The notes below the pieces were generated by a model that saw nothing but the letters and a program-made list of their open reading frames with translations, did not search any database and had not been told where the DNA came from. A program made the translations under genes and the position numbers. Below are positions 56,419-64,000 of a DNA stretch of 64,000 nt, in pieces. Positions within the stretch are counted from its first letter, which is position 1. Every line of letters begins with the position of its first letter. The DNA comes from Brassica napus (taxonomy: Eukaryota > Streptophyta > Magnoliopsida > Brassicales > Brassicaceae), in the NCBI RefSeq assembly GCF_020379485.1, contig NC_063448.1, positions 49,299,218 through 49,363,217 of the forward strand, written 5' to 3'.

Positions 56419-57452
56419 ATGTAAGGACCCTATCCCACTCTCTTAGGTTCTATTTGTTAGGTTTTTGTGGAGTTTTGATAGATTTTTGTTAAGGTGATTG
56501 GTTAGGATTGTGATTTTTGGTTGTATAATATGTTTAGAATTGTGATTTGGTTGAATAATTTGTTTTGTTGAATTGATTTATAATTTTTTTATTATTTTTT
56601 TATTTTTTTGTATTTAGAAAATCGATTTTAGTATATAAAATCGATTTTTGTATTTTACAAAACGATTTTTCTATATAAATTCGATTTTTTGGATTTTACA
56701 AAATCTTTTTTGTATATAAATTCGATTTTTTGGATTTTACAAAACATTTTTTAATATCTATACAACTTTTTTTGTGATTAAAAACTATTATTTGGGATTT
56801 AAAAATATTTTTAATATATATATATATATATATTATTAAAACTATTTTTTGTAATTATTGAACTATTTTTTATTTATTAAAACTATTTTTTTATTAGAAC
56901 TATTTTTTTATATTTATTAAATATTTTTAATATCTATAAATCTTTTTTTGTGATTAAATTATTTGAGACTTTTAAAAAAAAAAAAATTATATATTTCTGT
57001 ATTTATTAAATATATTTTTTTAATTTACAGGTCTCATGATGATCAGATCCGGCCTCGACAGCGTCGTGGTCGTGGTGGTACGGGGAGCCAGTCTCGGGAT
57101 TCCACCCATTTTCAAGATTCCCCTTCGCCCCACAGCTCCTACCAAACATCTCCCTCTGCTGCACCCGCTCCTGCTCCTCTCGCTCCCGCTGCTGCACCCG
57201 CTCCTCCTCCTCCGGGTCCTCCAGGAGTGATGAGTGTTGCGGAGTTGGTTCAACAGCCCGGTCGTGACCATCTTCCGTATCTCACTCCGTATCCACATGG
57301 ACATGGTCAAACATGGTAATTAAACATTTTTTTTTCTTTAAATTTGGATTCATTATTAACCGTTTCTTCTTTTTATTAGGTTCAACCGATCCGGGAACGG
57401 GATCAGCGCATGGATCAACCGTATGATGTACTCGGCCCTCGAAATGTTTTAG
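56419..57452 (+). pseudogene. Truncated TNPA-like gene with start codon split by an intron
   Basis: The exons are 56419-56420 (AT of the start codon), 57031-57315 and 57380-57452. Joining AT|G gives M-S-H-D-D-Q-I-R-P-R-Q-R-R-G, a basic N-terminus. A Pro/Ala-rich stretch, HLPYLTPYPHGHGQTW and FNRSGNGISAWINRMMYSAL then follow, the conserved motif of plant En/Spm TNPA-type (Ptta) proteins. The frame stops after about 119 residues at EMF-TAG, whereas relatives are several hundred residues with coiled-coil parts. The 3' portion is replaced by AT-rich sequence and the subterminal repeats. The 5' leader begins near 56280 with CT-rich sequence. TNPA normally binds subterminal motifs; this copy probably cannot. 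Confidence 0.75.
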
Positions 57453-57574
57453 TTTTATTTGTAAAACTTTGAATAATAATTAATATGATTTCAATTTTAA
57501 TTTTAATTTCATATTTTCGAATTTAAATTTCATAAATTTAATTTTTTTTTTAAAATTAATATTTTTTACATTCC

Positions 57575-58075
57575 GAGGAAATTAATTATATTTTTTACGA
57601 GATCGATCGAAGCGTTTTTGGAAATAAACCCATCGATCGATCTGTTTAGGAATATACCGAGGGACATGTTCCTCAGAATATACCGAGGAACTGTTCCCTC
57701 GGAATATTCCGAGGAACACGTTCCTCGGAATATACCGAGGGACATGTTCCTCGGAATATTCCGAGGAATATTTCCGTCGGTATATTCCTATCGATCGATG
57801 TATATATGTCCAAAACGCATCGATCGATGAATGTCCGAGGAAATATCCCGACGATGTTCTCCCTCGGTATATTCTGAGGACATTTCCGACAAACGAATGG
57901 TCCTCGGAATTTCCTCGGAAATTTGTTTCCTCGGAATTCCGTCGGAAAATTCCGAGGGATTTCCGAGGAAAGAAGAAATTCCGAGGAATTATTTCCGACG
58001 ACTTGTTTCGTCGGTATGTCGTCGGAATAACGGTATTCCGACGAAATTCCGACGATTTTTTCCCTCAGAATCCTT
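57575..58075. repeat. Right subterminal repeat region of the CACTA element
   Basis: Dense TTCCGAGGAA / TTCCTCGGAATATxCCGAGG motifs in both orientations, plus ATCGATCGAT motifs, up to the right terminal repeat. It mirrors the left subterminal region. Confidence 0.85.
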
Positions 58076-58092
58076 GCTGTTTTCTTGTAGTG

Positions 58093-58948
58093 ATAATTCA
58101 TATGCATCAGTAAGCAAACGTAAGCTAAATGGTACTTTTGTTTTTCTATGAAACTGTAAATAAATAGTTTTGGGTTAAACCGATAATTAGAGAAGATGTC
58201 ATATTAAAGGATTCCGTTTATCACATAATTAAAAGAAAAAAAAAAGCAATCAAAAGTTTCAACTCATCGAGTGCGGTCGGTTTAAGCCCTTTGATTGACC
58301 GTTATAAACGCGTCACATCTTGCCACGTGTTTGTATTTTCCATGGTGAGACGGACACGTTTTCGTCACCGTGTCTTTTTGTGTCGAAACGATGATGTGTC
58401 TTTTAACTAACGGTATCGTACATATGGCGGCAGTTTTGAACCTTCATTTTTAAAAAGATCTTTTATTCTTTAGTTAATGGTATAACAAAGTATCATCAGT
58501 CACCATTTGCAAAATGCCCTTTTCGTCAAGTTTTGGTTTTCCCGCGCTAAAGTGATGTTACTTGTCTAAATAAAATCAGGATATATATAGACTTAGTGTT
58601 TGTTCATAATTATCCATATAATGTAATTGTTAAAAAGTATATTAATTTGTGTCACTTATTTTGAGAGTCTCAAATGTTTTTTCCTCCTCCAGTATAGGAA
58701 TAATTATATTGAGTACTATATTATTTATTTTGAAATAGTCTTTATCTTATTTATTTTTCCTTTAACTTGGAATCTTAAAATAGGTAGATATTCAACGGCA
58801 TGCATTGATTGGACAAGTTGAATGCAAGTATATTTTTAAAATAGTTAAAACAAGAAGAAGATATATGGAGTGGGACAGAAAGAAAAGGAAGTTTGATTGG
58901 AAGAGAGCTATTAAAATGAAAGGAGTGCATGAATCAATGAAAAGTGAG
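58093..58948. repeat. Direct duplication, copy 2, right part
   Basis: Matches 47925-48780 almost base for base, including GCCACGTGTTTG and the AGAAGAAGATATATGGAGTG stretch. Unlike copy 1, it continues into the native right flank (GTAGTGAATGTCTCT), so this copy retains the original downstream context. Confidence 0.9.
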
Positions 58949-60644
58949 GTAGTGAATGTCTCTATCTGTTATTTTACGCACTTTCTTTAATCATAACTTA
59001 TTTTGTCATCTCTCTAAAAGTCGAAACAATGCGGAAGTTATGTTCGTTTATATTTGATAACAAAGGAAAAATAACTATATGTATAGTAGTAATTAATAAA
59101 GGATCCAGTAGAAACTAAAGTCCTCTGAAACAAAATTAGCCGAATCCAAAAAGAGATTTCTTTGTTTGATTGATATAGTTAGAAGCTCTTATACCACTAA
59201 TGTATTCAACTAAACGTACAGGCTTTTGTATGTTTATATCATTTCTTTCAGTAGTTTGTTTTCGATACCTTTTATGTTTAGTTATAGCCATTGATTATAT
59301 CATATTGAATGCGCAGTTATTCCTAAATATAGACTACTGAAACGATAAATTGCACTTTGTAGACAAAACTTTCTCTTTAATTAGGTAAGTATCCTAAATC
59401 CCAGAGGATGTTACCTTGATTGGTAGACACCAAAGTTTCAGATTGCTAATACTCATGTTCTTTTTGTATTATGAACTAATTGATTCATGAAACATTAGCC
59501 TATGGCCCCTAAATTTTAATATCAACTGTAGTTTGATGGGGTGTCCATTTCTGGTCCAGAAGGGGTTCTCCATTAAAAAAAGTGTTAAAATACAATCTTA
59601 TATTTGAGAAAAAATGATATTATCACATGCCTTATTTCTTATATACAAGATAAGCAAGAAACGAGTCTAACACATGAAATCTGCTGTATAAATTGGTTGT
59701 TTATCTGGATTTAGAAATAACATAACTGTTGTTTGGCAACAAATTAAAAAATAAATAAACATAAAACGGAGATACACTCGAAAAAGGTCGATTATATTCG
59801 ATTTTAAGAATTTGACGTTGGCAAAAAGTTTCTGGAGATATAAAATATAACAATTAAGCAAAAATATCTAACAAAAATGATTTGTAACTCAAATAGAAAC
59901 AACACACATGTCTTTTGATGTGAATAAAGTAATAAACAATGGTCTAGATATTTATTCGCTTGTTTGAAGCTACGTTTAAAGATGTAGATTGTTGGGGGCA
60001 TTGAAGAAAAGAAACAATACAAGTCAGTGCAATTAGGAGCCAAGCCCACCCACCCCACAAAAGCAGAAAAATACCCAAGGAAAAACAGCGTTTTATTGTT
60101 TCGGTGATAGTATACTGAAGAAGAAATCTACACATGGTCACAATAACCAAATCATCATATTTGAAAAACAAATGTATAACTTAATTTGCCCTTTCCAACT
60201 AAATATAAGTATATATATGATACAAAACATCATGTTAAAAAGGAATAACTCTTAAACCTTATATCAATATCCGACCCTCTAATTAGTTTCTATTACTTTT
60301 TTGTGTAGTAAGCTAACACTAAGCAGGGGCGAACCCAGGCAAAAATTTATATGGAGTCATAGTATCAATAAGATACAAAAAAAAATTAAAGGGGACATTG
60401 AGGGGCTTCGACCCTAGGTTTGTGGATTCATAAGCTAACTTTCAAACAAAATACACCAGTGTCACTTAGACCATAATTAACGCAGTGTCTTAAGTGGAGT
60501 TTTTAGTATTATTAAGATTTTTTTTAAAAAATTAACATTAATGTGAAGAAGCGCTTCTTATTAGGGGCCATAAAGAGTCGGGTCTTATGGGACACGTGTC
60601 TTTTGCGCGTTCTTCTCTTTCTTTCTTGAGAAAGAATCACTCGC
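58949..60644. other. AT-rich intergenic DNA
   Basis: No convincing gene. CAGGGGCGAACCCAGG at 60325-60340 resembles one end of a simple hAT MITE, but no matching right end was found, so it is probably a truncated remnant. The minus-strand open stretches at 59667-60171 have no family features. The last 50 bases may be the promoter of the Myb-like gene split by the following MITE. Confidence 0.4.
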
Positions 60645-61214
60645 CGTAGGCCTGTGACGGATCGGGTATCCGGACAATTTTAAGATATCCGGATCCGGAT
60701 CCTTATCCGGCGGATCCATAATTTTACTATCCTTATCCGGATCCGGGGTTCGCGGATATCCGGGTGTCGGATATCCTTCTAAAAATTATAATATCCGGCG
60801 GATATCCGGATCCGGATTTGGATCCTTAAAATAAATAAAAAATAATATTAATATATATAAAATATTAACAATAATTTAAAAATAAAAATATATAATGTTT
60901 TTAATTATTTCTATGTATAATATTACAAAATTTACATAAAATTTATATATACTATTATAAAAATGAAAATATATTAAATAAAATTAGTTTTTATATATAG
61001 ATATTACTATTTTTGAAATAGTTATTAATAAAATTTACGGACCCGGATATCCGGACTAAAAAATCAAGATATCCGGATCCGGATTCGGCTTTGACGGATC
61101 CAACATTTTATTATCCGGATCCGGATTCGGCCTCTCCGGATATCCAGATTTTCGGATCGGATCCGGTTCGGATCACGGATCGAATCCGGATCTCGGATAA
61201 AAGTTCCAGGCCTG
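60645..61214. mobile_element. hAT-like MITE rich in ATCCGGAT motifs
   Basis: The flanks TCACTCGC (60637-60644) and TCACTCGG (61215-61222) look like an 8-bp TSD with one mismatch, as for hAT elements. The ends are CGTAGGCCTG and CAGGCCTG (inverted). Both subterminal regions carry many GGATCCGGATATCC-type palindromic motifs in inverted arrangement (60650-60830 and 61030-61200) around an AT-rich centre. No coding capacity. Confidence 0.65.
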
Positions 61215-61434
61215 TCACTCGGCATCTCGTCTCTCTCCCTCTCTTCCACGACACTTTGTCTCTCCATCTCTCCTCGGCGACTCTGCATGTGTTTCGATCG
61301 ATGGCTCTCCTCGGCGTCTCCGTCGGTGGACTGTTCGTCACTCTTGCTCTCTTCGACGGCTCCGCGTCTCTCTATCTCTCCTTGACGATTCCGCCTCTCC
61401 GCTTTTGATATCTCAGTGGCGATCCTCGACAGCT

Positions 61435-61760
61435 CATCGACGACTCTGCATGTGTGGTTTTGATCTCTCGGTGGCTCTCCTCGACGGCTCCGTGTCTCTC
61501 TTGCTCTCCTCGACGGCTCCGCGTCTCTCTAGCTCTCCTCGACGGCTCCTCGAGGACTCCGCCTCGGCGCTTTTGATCTCGCGGTGGCTCTCCATGACGG
61601 CTCCTCGACGACTCCGCTTCTGCGCTTTTGATCTCGCGGTGGCTCTCCTCGACGGCTCCTCGATGACTCCGCCTCTGCGCTTTTGATCTCGCGGTGGCTC
61701 TAATGGACGGCTCCTCGACAACTCCGCCTAAAGTGCCTTATGATCTCACGGTGGCTCTCC
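61435..61760. repeat. Minisatellite of about 56 bp
   Basis: Repeats of GATCTCGCGGTGGCTCTCC plus GACGGCTCCTCGACGACTCCG occur at about 61453, 61575, 61631, 61686 and 61742, with spacing near 55-56 bases in the last four. The GC content is higher than in the surroundings. The open frames through it (both strands) are by-products of the repeat. It lies in the probable 5' leader of the Myb-like gene. Confidence 0.8.
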
Positions 61761-61799
61761 TCGACGGCTCGTCGACGAAGAAAAGCAGAGACGTCTCTC

Positions 61800-62652
61800 T
61801 CTGTGGCTCTCCTCGGTGGAATCAAAACGGCGAGTGTTGATGATTGGTCGAATCGAAAGGTAAAGCTATGTCTCATGATTTTGTGTCATGTGTTTGTTTT
61901 TGTCTGATAATTAATTTCAATTGTTTTTTTCTTTGTGCGTTGAGATGTAGGGATCAGGAGACATGCTTGGAAGGTCTACGCAGAGGACTACACCTAGCGA
62001 CAAGTTCCAATTGCAAAACAGGTAAACCGTTTATCTTTGATCTGTTAAATAGATTGAAAGTGTTGAAATGTGATTGTGATTGGATTGTGTTCTGAAATTA
62101 ATAGATTGTGATTATGTTCTAAAATTACATAGATTGTGATTCTTGTGTGTATTGAATTAGATTGTGTCCTGGAATGAATAGATGGAAGTTCTTGTGTGAA
62201 TTGAATCTCGGTAGTTAATGTTTTGGTTACTTGTGTGTATTGATTCTTATGTGAATAGATTGTGATTCTTGTGTGATGTCGTTTGGGTTGTGAATTGATT
62301 TGAATGTGGTTCTGGTCTGAAATAGTTTGGGTTGTGAAATGAATTGAATGTGGTTCTGGTGTGAATTGAAGCCTCGGTAATTAATGAATTGGTTAGTGTT
62401 AGATTGAAGTTAAGATAGGTAATAAATAGTTGAAAAATGTTTGATAGAAGTCGATGTGTTAGCTAGATGTCAACTCCAATTGGTTGAGTGTTATGAATGT
62501 CTTGATCAATGCTCCTTTCATTCTTCTCTTCTATAAAACACATTCTTCTTGTATTAACTCTATCAAAAACACATTCTTCTTCTCTTCCTTCTGTCAAAAA
62601 CCGAGTTCTTTTCTTTCTCTCTTCTTTTCTTCCTCTCCTGACACATTCGGAT
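61800..62652 (+). other. Probable 5' leader with introns of the Myb-like gene
   Basis: AATCGAAAG|GTAAAGC (donor near 61860), GAGATGTAG|GGATCAGG (acceptor 61950) and CAAAACAG|GTAAACC (donor 62022) outline a 71-base internal exon at 61951-62021. A long TG-rich intron may follow to a CT-rich stretch just before the ATG at 62653. This is inferred from splice-like sequences only. Confidence 0.4.
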
Positions 62653-63575
62653 ATGGAATCCAATCCATATAATCCGACGTCAAACTTTGTTGACCTTCTT
62701 GAAAGTCATCAACACACTGTCTTTGGTTATGTGCAAGGCAGTGTCGAGCTCTGTTCCACACAAGTCCCTCTGTTTTTCACTCAACCCACGGAAGCTTCAA
62801 TCCCAACTCAAGACACTCCTGTAGAGCGTATTCAAAGGAGGAAATGGACGCCTATTGATGATGTTGTCCTCATCAGTGTCTGGTTAAAAACAAGTAAAGA
62901 CCCTGTAGGTTGGAATGAGCAAAGAGCTGGTGCTTTCTGGAAAAGAATAGCTGCCTACTTTGCGGCAAGTCCCAAGGTGGCAGGTTGTGAACAGAGAGAG
63001 GCTAGTCATTGTAAGTAAAGATGGCAGAAGATCAACGACCTTGTCAACAAGTTTTGTGGGGCGTATGAAGCTGCAAGTAGAGAGAAGAGTAGCGGTCAAA
63101 ATGAGAATGATGTTCTCAAGCTAGCTCACGAAATCTTCTACAACAACCACAAAAAAAAAAATGCATCCTTGAACATGCTTGGAAGGAGCTGCGTAATGAC
63201 CATAAATGGTGTGAACTTTCTACTTCTAAAACCGAAGGTAGTGCTAGAAAGAGGAAGTGTGATGAGAGTGCACAATCTTCAACCTCTCACGCAACCGAAA
63301 CCACCACTAGTGAAAACGAGGAAGGAACCATTCGTCCACCGGGTATTAAGGCCTCTAAGGGCTATGGTAAGAAGAAGATGGCATCAGACGGGAAGGACGG
63401 GAAGTCGCTGTCTGAGTATCAAAGTATGTGGAACATTAAGATGCAGGATTTGGCTATGAATGAGAAGTTATCAAAGATGAAGCTACTTGACTCATTACTT
63501 GCAAAGACAGAATCGCTTCTTGACTATGAAGAGGCTTTGAAGAAGAAGCTGATTACTGACTTGCTCTCAAATTAG
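62653..63575 (+). pseudogene. Myb/SANT-like DNA-binding protein gene of PIF/Harbinger-associated type, broken
   Basis: ATG at 62653 starts MESNPYNPTSNFVDLLESHQ. A trihelix/SANT-like domain follows: RRKWTPIDDVVLISVWLKTS, GAFWKRIAAYFAASPKVAGC and EQREASHCK. A TAA (63016-63018) stands where CAG or CAA (Gln) is expected, and the frame continues RWQKINDLVNKFCGAYEAAS. In the A-run at about 63150-63161 the frame shifts. The next frame reads LEHAWKELRNDHKWCELSTS and ends with a coiled-coil-like tail, SEYQSMWNIKMQDLAMNEKL to EEALKKKLITDLLSN-stop. This layout matches Brassica proteins often mislabelled glutathione S-transferase T3-like, which derive from the Harbinger Myb-like partner. One nonsense change and one frameshift make it a recent pseudogene. 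Confidence 0.8.
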
Positions 63576-64000
63576 CTCTATGCTAAGAAAGAAATTCGAT
63601 ATTCTAAGTTCTTGTTCTAATTTTTAGTTTATGTGTCTTGTGGTGATGTTTTTAGTTTCAATGTCTTGTTCTCATGTTTTAGTTTCAGTGTCTTATTTTC
63701 ATGTTCTTCTTATGGTTGTAATGTGACTGTGGCTATTAATTATATAAATGCTTGTTCTTGTGTTCGCTGTCTCATCTTCTTGTCTTGGTGTTTGGTTAAT
63801 ATAAGAGGCTAGTTAGTAATCATAAAAATACTTGTTATAGTTATCTCTGTCTCATGTTCTTCTCTTAGTTTTCCAGGTGCAGAAGAGTGTAGCAGTGTAC
63901 TCACGGAGAAGCTCAGTGTCATGAAGTCTCGGTGGAGGAATTTTAGTCTCTTGTGCTCTACTGTTTTCATGTGTCACGGGAGTTATTACCAAACATGTCA
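63576..64000. other. 3' flank of the Myb-like gene
   Basis: T/G-rich sequence with loosely repeated GTCTCATGTTCTT / GTCTTGTTCTCATG motifs, probably the 3' UTR and flank. No further ORF is supported before the window edge. Confidence 0.4.

Larger units (their letters stand above)
48994..58092 (+). mobile_element. CACTA (En/Spm) transposon, 9.1 kb
   Basis: The terminal inverted repeat CACTACAAGAAAACAGC at the left matches GCTGTTTTCTTGTAGTG at the right exactly. The 3-bp TSD ATA (48991-48993, 58093-58095) is proven by the unoccupied copy at 47925-47927. Gene order: TNP2-like transposase (plus), Athila-ORF1-like gene (minus), truncated TNPA-like gene (plus). Subterminal regions of several hundred bases carry many copies of TTCCGAGGAA and its complement. 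The transposase frame is intact but TNPA is cut short, so autonomy is doubtful. It probably excises by the En/Spm cut-and-paste route if TNPA is supplied in trans. Confidence 0.97.

Noticed and set aside
61064..61721. Several Arg/Ser-rich or Leu-rich frames on both strands
   Set aside because: They arise from the ATCCGGAT motifs of the MITE and from the minisatellite; both strands are open, which is typical of repeats.
1..64000. CRISPR arrays, bacterial operons, rRNA genes
   Set aside because: The window is plant nuclear DNA; repeats present are transposon-related and no rRNA-like sequence was seen.

Overview
This is a plant nuclear window, almost certainly from Brassicaceae and most likely Brassica or a close relative. 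It is AT-rich, with intron-containing genes and layers of transposable elements. Three adjacent genes look like orthologues of the Arabidopsis run At3g14470 - At3g14460 - At3g14450: two CC-NB-LRR (NLR) resistance-type genes in divergent orientation and the PAM2/RRM protein CID9. I recognised these from memory of the families, not from a search.

Layout. 1-450: end of a Ty1/copia element (RNase H tail and 3' LTR) cut by the window edge. 450-10,254: AT-rich DNA with a Tourist-like MITE, a truncated COA3-like gene fragment, a tRNA-derived SINE with target-site duplication (TSD), two unrecognised short ORF zones and a Helitron-type 3' end. 10,504-19,610: a glycine-rich-protein gene on the minus strand, split just after its start codon by a degenerate copia retrotransposon (10,916-19,500). 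One LTR of that element is itself split by a Mutator-like element (16,911-19,300) with a perfect 9-bp TSD. 20,002-31,251: the genic island. The first NLR has a stop codon that removes a still-readable 21-residue tail, the second NLR is open over 1,407 codons, and CID9 resolves into ten coding exons. 31,252-47,640: AT-rich repeats, a Stowaway-like MITE, an inverted block of degenerate telomere-like repeats, three 5'-truncated LINE copies (two with recognisable TSDs) and a tandem pair of repeat units, one internally deleted.

47,755-58,948 is a direct duplication of about 1 kb. The second copy is split by a 9.1-kb CACTA (En/Spm) transposon (48,994-58,092) and the first copy preserves the empty target site. 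The CACTA element carries a four-exon TNP2-like transposase gene, a complete ORF on the opposite strand resembling the ORF1 protein of Athila retrotransposons, a 144-bp tandem array and a truncated TNPA-like gene whose start codon is split by an intron. Its ends are packed with TTCCGAGGAA-type subterminal motifs. 58,949-64,000: AT-rich DNA, a hAT-like MITE, a GC-richer minisatellite and a broken Myb/SANT-like gene of the type associated with PIF/Harbinger elements.

The host genes with good evidence of function are the NLR pair (immune receptors sharing about 1.6 kb of intergenic sequence) and CID9 (a poly(A)-binding-protein-interacting RNA-binding protein). Most of the rest is a record of nested insertions, several datable relative to each other from target sites.
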